Below, one piece after another: positions 1-5,706 of a stretch of DNA of 5,706 nt. The stretch comes from Actinomycetota bacterium. GTDB taxonomy: Bacteria > Actinomycetota > Actinomycetes > Nanopelagicales > Nanopelagicaceae. A program made the position numbers and the translations under genes. Every line of letters starts with the position of its first letter. Position 1 is the first letter of the stretch. Below the pieces are notes generated by a model. It was not told where the DNA came from and made no database searches. It saw nothing but the letters and a program-made list of their open reading frames with translations. The DNA lies in contig CANGCW010000067.1 in NCBI GenBank assembly GCA_947452525.1, positions 1 to 5,706 of the forward strand, in the 5' to 3' direction.

Positions 1-23
1 TAGAACAAGGACCATCCAACTAG
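1..23 (+). CDS. Possible 3' tail of an upstream gene (aroA by synteny only)
   Basis: The window opens just before rsgA. One frame reads six codons (E Q G P S N) and stops at TAG 21-23, overlapping the rsgA GTG start by one base. Another frame has a TAG at 1-3, so an upstream gene could equally end there. In many actinobacteria the gene before rsgA is aroA (EPSP synthase), but too few residues are visible to identify it. Both the existence and the end point of this tail are uncertain. Confidence 0.2.
7..11 (+). promoter_or_regulatory. Likely ribosome binding site of rsgA
   Basis: AAGGA lies 11 bases before the GTG at 23. The reading frame is open back to the window edge, so the Shine-Dalgarno-like site and the TAGTG stop/start overlap are the main reasons for choosing GTG 23. 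Spacing is a little long. Confidence 0.45.
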
Positions 24-1000
24 TGGTCCGTAAAGACCTTGATGAAGATGACGTGCGCGTCAGACCAAAACCACGTACACGTCCACGCACTAAAGACCGC
101 CCCGCTTATGCTGATGCAACTGTTGCACGCGTTGTTGCTGTGGATCGTGGAAGAACCACCTGCCTTGTTGAAGAGAGCGGCCTTCGTGTGACAGCAATGA
201 AATCTCGCGAACTCGGGAAGAAATCAGTTGTCGTCGGAGATATCGTATCGATTGTCGGAGATGTCTCTGGCAGAGAGGGCACGCTCGCTCGGATTGTCAT
301 TGTTCAGCCACGCGAGAATGTCTTAACCCGCACCGTGGACGATGCCGCGGAGTTCGAGCGAATGATTGTCTCCAACGTTGATCAGATTGCGATTGTTATT
401 GCAGCAGCAGATCCAGAACCCCGTCACGGCTTTGTAGATCGAGCACTCGTAGTTGCATACGACCAACACATTAAGCCCCTCATCATCGTGACAAAGTGCG
501 ATCTTGCCGATCCAACGGAATTTCTCGCTATGTATGCCGATCTTGATGTGCAGGCAATTAAAATTGACCGAGCCGCTGATTTAACAGAGTTACGGTCACT
601 CTTGAGCGGGAAGCGCACTGTGCTCCTTGGACACTCAGGCGTAGGTAAATCAACTCTTGTCAATGCCCTCACGGGTATAGATTCGCGCGCAACGGGCGAC
701 GTGAATGTCGCCACCGGCCGCGGTCGCCACACCTCTTCCAGTGCCGTTGCACTCGAGCTGGCAGATGGGTGGATCATTGACACACCAGGAGTTCGCTCAT
801 TTGGCCTTGCCCATATCGAACGAGACCGTGTCATCGGCGCCTTCACAGAGTTTAAAGAGGCGATTGAGCATTGTCCTCGTAATTGCTCGCATGATGAGGA
901 GGAATGCGCGCTCAATAACTGGCCGGCTCTCTCTGAGTCCGCACTCTCCCGCCTTGCTAATCTCCGCCGCCTGCTGAGCGAGATGAGCTCCCACTCCTAA
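23..1000 (+). CDS. rsgA: Ribosome small subunit-dependent GTPase A (RsgA/YjeQ)
   Basis: RsgA is a circularly permuted GTPase that acts in late maturation of the 30S ribosomal subunit in the cytoplasm. The 325-residue product shows the family's layout. A charged N-terminal extension (about 1-30, with DEDDVRVRP and a run of Arg/Pro/Lys) is followed by an OB-fold region (about 30-100). The G motifs come in permuted order: G4 TKCD (157-160), G1 P-loop GHSGVGKS (203-210), G2 RGRHT (233-237) and G3 DTPG (253-256). A C-terminal zinc site has C284, C288, H290 and C295, in the CPxxCxH form common in actinobacteria. The start is GTG at 23, which retains the conserved acidic stretch; the frame stays open further upstream, so a slightly earlier start cannot be excluded. 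hisN follows after 23 bases on the same strand. All motifs are intact. The function is well supported by family knowledge. Confidence 0.96.
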   Translation: MVRKDLDEDDVRVRPKPRTRPRTKDRPAYADATVARVVAVDRGRTTCLVEESGLRVTAMKSRELGKKSVVVGDIVSIVGDVSGREGTLARIVIVQPRENVLTRTVDDAAEFERMIVSNVDQIAIVIAAADPEPRHGFVDRALVVAYDQHIKPLIIVTKCDLADPTEFLAMYADLDVQAIKIDRAADLTELRSLLSGKRTVLLGHSGVGKSTLVNALTGIDSRATGDVNVATGRGRHTSSSAVALELADGWIIDTPGVRSFGLAHIERDRVIGAFTEFKEAIEHCPRNCSHDEEECALNNWPALSESALSRLANLRRLLSEMSSHS

Positions 1001-1023
1001 ATAATGTTGAGTAATCTAACGCC

Positions 1024-1827
1024 ATGAGTTCACGCGATTACTCCCTCGATCTAGCCCTCGCAGAACGCCTTGCGGATGCGGCCGATGCTTTTACTCTCTC
1101 TCGATACCAATCCCTCGACCTCGTTATCGAGACTAAGCCAGACCTCACTCCGGTAACAGATGCCGACAAGGGCGCCGAAGAGTTACTACGTTCGATAATC
1201 GCAGCAGAGCGTCCTGATGATTTCATCGTTGGTGAAGAATTTGGCGGACGCGATGTAGTGCAGGTACCTGGAAACACGAAGCATTACTGGGTCATCGACC
1301 CGATTGATGGAACGAAGAACTTTGTTCGCGGAGTACCTATCTGGTGCACGCTCATCGCTCTCATGTCGCCTGACCATAAGGTAGTCGCTGGCGTTGTAAG
1401 TTCACCGGCTCTCTTCCGTCGCTGGAGCGCATCAAAGGGTGCAGGCGCATTTCTCTCCCTTAACGGCGGTGAGAAGAAGCGGATCAAGGTCTCTTCTGTT
1501 TCAAAGCTCTCTGACTCATCTCTCTCCTACTCCGACCTCATCGGTTGGGGTGAGCGACGCGAGAAGTTCATCGAGCTCCAAGATCATATTTGGCGCACAC
1601 GTGGCGTGGGCGATTTCTGGTCACACATGCTCGTCGCCGAAGGCGCTATCGATATCGCCGTTGAACCATCGCTTGCACTTTGGGATATGGCGGCGCTGGA
1701 TATCGTCGTCACAGAGGCTGGCGGAACATTCTCAGATCTCGATGGCGTTGATGGCCCAAATGGAGCAGGCGGACTCTCGACCAATAAACTTCTTAAGGAC
1801 CAATTTATTCAGAGCGTTAAGCCGTAA
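1024..1827 (+). CDS. hisN: Histidinol-phosphatase, inositol monophosphatase family (HisN)
   Basis: The product probably removes phosphate from L-histidinol phosphate, the penultimate part of histidine biosynthesis, using Mg2+ in the cytoplasm. The 267-residue protein has the inositol-monophosphatase metal sites in order: TPVTDAD (42-48), GEEFG (70-74, with E71), the signature IDPIDGT (91-97, metal ligands D92 and D95), and the C-terminal WDMAALD block (220-226, D221) followed by EAGG. The N-terminal DLALAERLADAADA and ETKPDLTPVTDAD segments resemble actinobacterial HisN rather than SuhB or CysQ, which favours histidinol phosphate as substrate; another sugar or inositol phosphate remains possible. 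ATG 1024 is the only reasonable start, because an in-frame TAA lies at 1012-1014. No clear Shine-Dalgarno site precedes it, so translation may depend on coupling with rsgA 23 bases upstream. The rsgA-hisN pairing is common in actinobacteria. Confidence 0.88.
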   Translation: MSSRDYSLDLALAERLADAADAFTLSRYQSLDLVIETKPDLTPVTDADKGAEELLRSIIAAERPDDFIVGEEFGGRDVVQVPGNTKHYWVIDPIDGTKNFVRGVPIWCTLIALMSPDHKVVAGVVSSPALFRRWSASKGAGAFLSLNGGEKKRIKVSSVSKLSDSSLSYSDLIGWGERREKFIELQDHIWRTRGVGDFWSHMLVAEGAIDIAVEPSLALWDMAALDIVVTEAGGTFSDLDGVDGPNGAGGLSTNKLLKDQFIQSVKP

Positions 1828-1859
1828 TTGCTCTTTCACTTTTCAGAATTGGATATTCA

Positions 1860-2531
1860 TTGAGCAAGAATCTCAGCATTGAGTTAGTCGGGGCTGGAAT
1901 CGCTCTACTCATTATTTTCGCTCTCACCGCACTTATCATTGCACTCTCCAAAAAGAGAAGAGCGCGCAGAGCTGCGAAGAAAGCGAACTTCGTCTCTGAG
2001 GGAAGTTCTTCGACCAATAAGGGTGAAATCTCTTCTGAGAGCGTGAGCGCCCCTTCAGTTACCAATGCTACGAAGGCGACCGAAGTTCAGATTCAGACTG
2101 AATCCGAGCCTGAAAAGTCGTGGAGCGTCTCTGGCTTCCTGTTGCAGACTGAGCCGCTGGGCAATATTCCTGGAACTGGCGCAGAGCGCGAACTCATCGT
2201 TGCATCCGCACTGGCTCTTGCAAGAGCAGCTGAACTCCGCAGCTCAACGAAATCAATGTGGGGCACAATCGTTCACCGCTACCAGCAGGAGTTTGCTGAT
2301 CCAAAGCACCTTGAATTGATTGGCCTGGAAGAGAGCGCTGAAGGGTTTGCAGCAAGAGTCTCATTTAGTAATAAGAAGTACACAGTGCTCCTCGGCGAGG
2401 CAGGGCCCGTTGCGCTAGCCAGTGCTCCGTTTAGCCCAGAGCTGAGAGTGCTTCTCTCCGAAAATGAGAGCAACCAGAATTACGTGCTTGTGATAGATGG
2501 CATCGCATACAGCGCTATCTCACTCAAGTAA
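1860..2531 (+). CDS. Hypothetical single-pass membrane protein
   Basis: I do not recognise this 223-residue protein. A hydrophobic helix spans about residues 8-29 and is followed at once by a strongly basic stretch, KKRRARRAAKK (31-41). By the positive-inside rule this puts the short N-terminus outside and the remainder in the cytoplasm. Residues about 46-86 form a low-complexity Ser/Thr/Glu-rich linker. Residues about 88-223 look like a folded domain with alternating helix and strand character and no motif that I can name. There is no lipobox and no cleavable-signal pattern. The start is TTG at 1860: a GGA lies six bases before it, an in-frame TAA lies at 1818-1820, and the next in-frame ATG (residue 133) would delete the membrane helix. 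The gene follows hisN by 32 bases and is probably in its operon, but that does not reveal a role. Its last codons are repeated just after the stop. Confidence 0.75.
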   Translation: MSKNLSIELVGAGIALLIIFALTALIIALSKKRRARRAAKKANFVSEGSSSTNKGEISSESVSAPSVTNATKATEVQIQTESEPEKSWSVSGFLLQTEPLGNIPGTGAERELIVASALALARAAELRSSTKSMWGTIVHRYQQEFADPKHLELIGLEESAEGFAARVSFSNKKYTVLLGEAGPVALASAPFSPELRVLLSENESNQNYVLVIDGIAYSAISLK

Positions 2532-2565
2532 AAGCATCGCATACAGCGTCATCTCGCTTAAGCAA
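2500..2565 (+). repeat. Imperfect tandem repeat of a gene's 3' end (two copies, 34-base period)
   Basis: Copy 1 starts at 2500 and includes the last codons and stop of the hypothetical membrane protein gene. Copy 2 starts at 2534. The first 15 bases (GCATCGCATACAGCG) are identical, and by hand count 27 of 32 aligned bases match. Differences are CT/TC at 2515-2516 versus 2549-2550, A/G at 2522/2556, C/T at 2525/2559, and T/C at 2529/2563. The last of these changes the stop codon TAA to CAA. The 34-base period puts copy 2 out of frame with the gene, so it lies in the 3' untranslated region. A tandem duplication is the simplest explanation. Confidence 0.8.
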
Positions 2566-2590
2566 GCGGCTCTTCAGAGCCTGAAGAGTT
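2555..2590. terminator. Paired hairpins between convergent genes, likely bidirectional terminator
   Basis: Two adjacent inverted repeats lie between the convergent ends of the membrane protein gene and zwf. The first is CGCTT (2555-2559) with AAGCG (2564-2568) around a four-base loop. The second is stronger: CTCTTCAG (2570-2577) with CTGAAGAG (2581-2588) around a three-base loop AGC, extendable by two G-T pairs at 2568-2569/2589-2590. Neither strand shows a T-run directly after the stem, so this is not a textbook intrinsic terminator. Position between converging genes supports a termination or 3'-end protecting role in both directions. Confidence 0.55.
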
Positions 2591-2619
2591 ACTCAAGCGG
2601 GATTCCATGCTGTTAAGAC

Positions 2620-4008
2620 TTAGAGATCGATCCAACCATTAGGAATAATCTCATCAGCGCGCTCTGGACCCCAAGAACCCTTGAAGTATGGCGAGAGGTG
2701 TGGCTCTCCAGAGATAACGTTCTGCAAGATACGCCAAGTCTCAAGGACAGAGTCGATACGGGTGAAGCGCATGTGATCTCCTGCAATAGCTGCACGGAGA
2801 AGGCGCTCGTATGCCTCTTGGCGCTCACCGAGCGCTGCTGAGAACTCCACCTGGAGTTGAACTGGGATGGTCTCGAGGTGATCTCCTGGCGCCTTAGCAA
2901 GGAGTTCGATATCTACACCATCATTCTTTCCAAGACGGAAGCGAAGAAGATTTGGAGTTCCGCGCTGTGAATCAGCGAAGAGCATATGAGGCGGCTGCTT
3001 GAACTCAACGATTACTTCGAGCGTTGTCTCCTTCAGGTTCTTACCTGTTCGGAGATAGAAAGGAACTCCGGCCCAACGCCAGTTATCAATCTTCACGATT
3101 GCTGCTGCATAGGTCTCTGTATCTGAGTTCTCTTTAACGCCAGGCTCTTCTAAGAATCCAACGTACTGTCCGCGAATTACATCCTCAGGCTGAAGTGGTT
3201 CGATGGCACGGAAGACCTTGAGCTTCTCATCCTCCATATTTGCAGAGTTGATCTCTGAAGGTGGCTCCATTGCAATGAGAGCAAGAACCTGAAGTAAGTG
3301 GTTCTGAAGAACGTCACGAAGTGCGCCAACGCCATCGTAGAAGGCACCGCGTCCATCAATTCCGAAATCTTCAGCCATTGTGATCTGAACGCTAGAGATA
3401 TAGCGGTGGTTCCAGAGTGGCTCCCAAATTGCGTTAGCAAAGCGGAAGACCAGAATATCTTCTACTGATTCTTTGCCGAGGTAGTGATCGATACGGAAGA
3501 TGCGATCTTCAGGAAGTACCGCCTCAAGAGATTCCTGGAGTTGGATTGCTGAATCAAGATCTCGCCCGAATGGCTTCTCAACGACGAGGCGTGAGCGCTC
3601 CATGAGGCCAGCCTTCGCAAGACCACGTGTGACATTCTCAAATGCTGATGGTGGAATAGCCAAGTAGATAACTGGCGACTTCTTATCCTTCAATACTTCG
3701 GCGAGGTTGTCGTAGACAGCCTGCTCTTCGTAATTTCCGACGACAAGGTCGAGGTGCTTATCTAGGAAGGCAAGCACTTTTTCATCTGGATCGCTAAATC
3801 GACTACGGAGTGATTCAAATGCGTAATTGATGAATTGCTGGTGATCCCATTTTGTTGATGCAACACCGACTACATCGCAGTTGAGGTGGTTGCTGAGAGC
3901 CATGTTGTACAGGGCCGGGAAGAGCTTCTTCTTTGCAAGGTCACCTGTCGCTCCGAAGAGAACAAGTACATCGCCTTCGCCAAGATTCTTCTTACGTGGG
4001 GTCATCAT
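2620..4008 (-). CDS. zwf: Glucose-6-phosphate 1-dehydrogenase
   Basis: This enzyme oxidises glucose-6-phosphate to 6-phosphogluconolactone, the entry step of the oxidative pentose phosphate pathway. The 462-residue length is normal for bacterial enzymes. Visible motifs are the dinucleotide-binding GATGDLA (19-25), EKPFGRD (144-150), the active-site signature RIDHYLGKE (172-180, with D174, H175 and K179), QNHLLQ (235-240, with the likely catalytic H237) and TGK (321-323). After beta strand 2 the sequence is GVASTKWD (48-55). Here S51 stands where NADP-using relatives carry Arg (E. coli GRADWD, Leuconostoc ARQ), so cofactor preference may be relaxed or shifted towards NAD. It is translated last in the operon: its ATG at 4008 overlaps the gnd stop by one base (TAATG), and a second ATG follows directly at 4005, so the exact start is uncertain by one codon. 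No opcA, the usual actinobacterial Zwf partner, is visible in the window. Confidence 0.96.
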   Translation of the reverse strand: MMTPRKKNLGEGDVLVLFGATGDLAKKKLFPALYNMALSNHLNCDVVGVASTKWDHQQFINYAFESLRSRFSDPDEKVLAFLDKHLDLVVGNYEEQAVYDNLAEVLKDKKSPVIYLAIPPSAFENVTRGLAKAGLMERSRLVVEKPFGRDLDSAIQLQESLEAVLPEDRIFRIDHYLGKESVEDILVFRFANAIWEPLWNHRYISSVQITMAEDFGIDGRGAFYDGVGALRDVLQNHLLQVLALIAMEPPSEINSANMEDEKLKVFRAIEPLQPEDVIRGQYVGFLEEPGVKENSDTETYAAAIVKIDNWRWAGVPFYLRTGKNLKETTLEVIVEFKQPPHMLFADSQRGTPNLLRFRLGKNDGVDIELLAKAPGDHLETIPVQLQVEFSAALGERQEAYERLLRAAIAGDHMRFTRIDSVLETWRILQNVISGEPHLSPYFKGSWGPERADEIIPNGWIDL

Positions 4009-5039
4009 TATTTCTTCTTCACCTCTACATGTCCGCCGAACTTCTTACGCATTGCAGAGAGGACCTTATTCGCATAAAGGTCGTTGCCACGTGAAGTAAA
4101 GCGGCCCATGAGTGAGGCGCTCAACACATTTGCAGGTGTTCCAGCATCGATTGCAGTCTGAACTGTCCAACGGCCCTCACCGGAATCGGATACTGAACCC
4201 TCGTAAGTATCGAGCTGTGGGTCCTCTTGGTAAGCAATCGCTGTGAGGTCGAGGAGCCATGAGGCTACAACTGAACCGCGACGCCAGACTTCGGTGATCT
4301 CACGCATATCGAGGTCATACTTGGTCTCGTTATGACTTCCGACTGTTGTCGGATGCTTAATTCCCTTTGCTGCAGCCTGGAAGATGTTAAGCCCTTCTGC
4401 GTAGGCGGCCATTGCGCCGTACTCGATGCCGTTGTGCACCATCTTGACGAAGTGGCCGGCACCGACTGGGCCGCAATGGAAGAAGCCCATCTCAGAGTTA
4501 CTTGGCTCCCCTGTGCGTCCTGGTGTGCGCTCTGCGGAGTCGACTCCTGGAGCGAGTGACTTGAAGATTGGGTTGAGGCGCTCAACGACTTTCACGTCGC
4601 CGCCAATCATCAAGCTGTAACCGCGCTCGAGACCGTAGACGCCGCCTGATGTTCCTACATCGACGAAGTTGATGCCCTTTGTTGCCAGCCATTCAGCGTT
4701 AGCAATGTCATCACGATAAAAAGTATTTCCACCATCAATGATGGTTGAACCGGGAGCGAGATGCTCAGCAACGGCGCGGATTGTCTGGCTTGTCACTTCG
4801 GCAGGAACCATGACCCAGACGGTCTGTGGGTTCGCATCATCGTTGTACTGAGCGAGATCTGCGAGAGAAGAAAGGCCGGCATAACCTTCTGCAGCAACGC
4901 TCTTCACAGTATCTGGATTTACATCGAAGACGCTAAGTGAGATGGCGCCAGGTGTTGCGTGGCCATTGATACGGCGAACGATATTTGCACCCATGCGACC
5001 GAGGCCGACCATAGTTAGCTGAATTCCTGTGTTTGCCAT
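4008..5039 (-). CDS. gnd: 6-phosphogluconate dehydrogenase, decarboxylating, short form (probably NAD-linked)
   Basis: This enzyme oxidatively decarboxylates 6-phosphogluconate to ribulose-5-phosphate and CO2. At 343 residues it belongs to the short family (as in Bacillus YqeC and mycobacterial Gnd2), not the ~470-residue E. coli type. In order it shows a Rossmann GLGRMG (12-17), strand 2 ending VFDVNPD with D39, MVPA (77-80), IDGGN (101-105), the substrate loop GTSGGVYGLERGYSLMIGG (129-147), and KMVHNGIEYGAM (199-210) holding the likely catalytic K199 and E206. The C-terminal helical part keeps SDSGEGRWT (284-292). D39 replaces the Asn-Arg pair of NADP-dependent enzymes (FNR), and an acidic residue there normally favours NAD. 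Residues about 163-185 form a Gly/Pro/Ser-rich insert before FFHCGPVGAGH; I believe it also occurs in relatives. The start is ATG 5039, with a strong Shine-Dalgarno. pgl ends 30 bases upstream and zwf overlaps by one base. Confidence 0.95.
   Translation of the reverse strand: MANTGIQLTMVGLGRMGANIVRRINGHATPGAISLSVFDVNPDTVKSVAAEGYAGLSSLADLAQYNDDANPQTVWVMVPAEVTSQTIRAVAEHLAPGSTIIDGGNTFYRDDIANAEWLATKGINFVDVGTSGGVYGLERGYSLMIGGDVKVVERLNPIFKSLAPGVDSAERTPGRTGEPSNSEMGFFHCGPVGAGHFVKMVHNGIEYGAMAAYAEGLNIFQAAAKGIKHPTTVGSHNETKYDLDMREITEVWRRGSVVASWLLDLTAIAYQEDPQLDTYEGSVSDSGEGRWTVQTAIDAGTPANVLSASLMGRFTSRGNDLYANKVLSAMRKKFGGHVEVKKK
4021..4026 (-). promoter_or_regulatory. Ribosome binding site of zwf inside the end of gnd
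   Basis: On the minus strand AGAGGT lies 12 bases before the first zwf ATG, within the last codons of gnd. The spacer is the purine-rich run encoding the Lys-rich gnd tail. With the TAATG overlap this suggests translational coupling. Spacing is long, so re-initiation by ribosomes finishing gnd may matter more than fresh binding. Confidence 0.45.
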
Positions 5040-5042
5040 TAT

Positions 5043-5050
5043 CTCTCCTT
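5043..5050 (-). promoter_or_regulatory. Strong ribosome binding site of gnd
   Basis: On the minus strand AAGGAGAG precedes the gnd ATG, with five bases between AAGGAG and the start codon. This is the best Shine-Dalgarno match in the window and firmly fixes the gnd start. It implies that gnd is translated independently of pgl. Confidence 0.8.
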
Positions 5051-5061
5051 AGGCGAACTGC

Positions 5062-5079
5062 TCGAATTATTAAATTCGA
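5062..5079 (-). other. Small AT-rich hairpin at the pgl stop codon
   Basis: TCGAATT (5062-5068) and AATTCGA (5073-5079) form a perfect seven-base stem with a four-base loop, and the pgl TAA stop (5070-5072) sits in the loop. It lies about a dozen bases before the gnd ribosome binding site. It could be a processing or mRNA-stability element between pgl and gnd, or chance. No T-run follows, so it is unlikely to stop transcription inside the operon. Confidence 0.3.
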
Positions 5080-5706
5080 ATATCTGTAGCCAGATACAAC
5101 TGATTACTCTGAAAGTGCGATCGCAACGCTGCGACCGGGCCAGTGCTTGACCCATCTAAAATTTGAGAAAGAGGTTCTCTCTTCGATTCACCAACGGCGA
5201 AGATATAGATTGCCTTTGATGCAGCCAATCGAGCGACTCCGATCGATACCCGGGAGGGTGGTGGCTTGGGAGAATTATCTACCGCTACGGCCGAGTTAGC
5301 AGAATTCAAAACAGCCGACTGGCCTGGGAAGAGCGAAGCGATGTGACCATCTTCACCTAGGCTCAGAATGGTTACATCGAAATGACCCGGGCCTTCCTCA
5401 TCACGGAGGGAGGCATCGAGATCGGCTGCGTAGCGCGCTGCCGCCTCTTCTAGCGTGCACGTGCCAGGCAGGGCGACACGGTGAAAGGTGCAGATAGCTG
5501 CAGCCCTTGTGAAGCCCGCCATCAAGACAGAGTCTGAGCGATCCTCACTATCGCCACCAACAAATCGCTCGTCGCTGAACCAGATGTGAAGACGCTTTGA
5601 GGCAAAGGCCGGAGTGCTTGAGATTCCGCGGTGGAGCGAACGGTCGAGCGCTTTAGCGATTGCCAGGCCCGTGCGACCACCCGTAATCACAATATGTGGC
5701 TCTCTA
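5070..5706 (-). CDS. pgl: 6-phosphogluconolactonase (5' end outside the window)
   Basis: This enzyme hydrolyses 6-phosphogluconolactone to 6-phosphogluconate, linking Zwf to Gnd. About 211 residues are visible and the frame is open to the window edge; usual length is about 240-260, so roughly 30-45 N-terminal residues are missing. Near the visible start is the TGGRTG loop of the phosphosugar-binding fold (SugarP_isomerase-type). Counting from the Val codon at 5690, the main motifs are WFSDERFV (37-44), the family signature LGEDGHIASLFPG (111-123) with the likely catalytic His, and RVSIGVARLAASK (147-159). A GTG at 5690 could be mistaken for the start, but it lies inside the conserved HIVITGG strand and is coding. 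It is the first visible gene of the leftward operon; whatever lies upstream, including the promoter, is beyond the window. Confidence 0.93.
   Translation of the reverse strand, partial: REPHIVITGGRTGLAIAKALDRSLHRGISSTPAFASKRLHIWFSDERFVGGDSEDRSDSVLMAGFTRAAAICTFHRVALPGTCTLEEAAARYAADLDASLRDEEGPGHFDVTILSLGEDGHIASLFPGQSAVLNSANSAVAVDNSPKPPPSRVSIGVARLAASKAIYIFAVGESKREPLSQILDGSSTGPVAALRSHFQSNQLYLATDIRI

Noticed and set aside
424..915. A 163-codon open frame on the minus strand inside rsgA
   Set aside because: It lies fully antisense to a well-supported RsgA with all its motifs, and its Ser/Arg-rich translation has no family motif.
1828..1857. A promoter-like pair TTGCTC and GATATT, 18 bases apart, before the membrane protein gene
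   Set aside because: Both boxes match consensus poorly and the gap to hisN is only 32 bases, so co-transcription is simpler.
1439..1882. A 147-codon plus-strand frame across the end of hisN and the start of the next gene
   Set aside because: It is an out-of-frame shadow of HisN, which has intact metal-binding motifs over the same stretch; the translation is Ser-rich and featureless.
1817..2065. An 82-codon minus-strand frame opposite the membrane protein gene
   Set aside because: It could compete with the hypothetical gene, but the plus-strand frame is far longer and has a coherent helix, basic patch and domain layout.
2533..2616. Copy 2 of the repeat read as an extension of the membrane protein via a frameshift
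   Set aside because: The frame would need a +1 shift past a clean TAA, and no slippery sequence is visible there. A tandem duplication explains it better.
5688..5690. GTG as start codon of pgl
   Set aside because: The frame stays open to the window edge and reads REPHI before it, continuing into the conserved VITGG strand. The true start is outside the window.
1..5706. CRISPR arrays, tRNA or rRNA genes, insertion sequences, phage or defence genes
   Set aside because: I saw no regularly spaced repeats, cloverleaf, transposase motif or terminal inverted repeats. All long frames are accounted for by housekeeping genes and one unknown.

Overview
The window looks like chromosomal DNA from an actinobacterium with a compact genome. 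The first two genes carry actinobacterial hallmarks: RsgA has an acidic/basic N-terminal extension (DEDDVRVRP) and a CPRNCSH zinc motif, and HisN belongs to the inositol-monophosphatase-type histidinol phosphatases typical of this phylum. Base composition appears near 50% GC by eye (not computed), and intergenic gaps are only -1 to about 90 bases. A small streamlined actinobacterium, such as a freshwater lineage (Nanopelagicales/acI or similar), would fit. That placement is an inference and the sequence alone cannot confirm it.

Layout. Bases 1-2531 hold a rightward run: rsgA (ribosome-assembly GTPase), hisN (histidinol-phosphate phosphatase) and an unrecognised single-pass membrane protein. 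The gaps between them are 23 and 32 bases, so they are probably co-transcribed. Bases 2532-2619 form a short convergent intergenic region. It holds an imperfect second copy of the last ~32 bases of the hypothetical gene, followed by stacked hairpins that probably act as a two-way terminator. Bases 2620-5706 hold a leftward operon for the oxidative pentose phosphate pathway: pgl (5' end cut off by the window edge), gnd and zwf. gnd and zwf overlap by one base (TAATG). There is no stretch over 300 bases without a gene.

Function. Zwf, Pgl and Gnd together convert glucose-6-phosphate to ribulose-5-phosphate plus CO2 and two reduced nicotinamide cofactors. The window carries all three steps. Gnd is the short (~340-residue) form, not the ~470-residue one. 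Its NAD-binding fold has an Asp at the end of beta strand 2. Zwf lacks the usual Arg at the matching place in its own fold. Together these suggest that the operon may make NADH rather than, or as well as, NADPH. This is the most interesting biological hypothesis here. I see no CRISPR array, mobile element, tRNA, rRNA or clear novel defence system.
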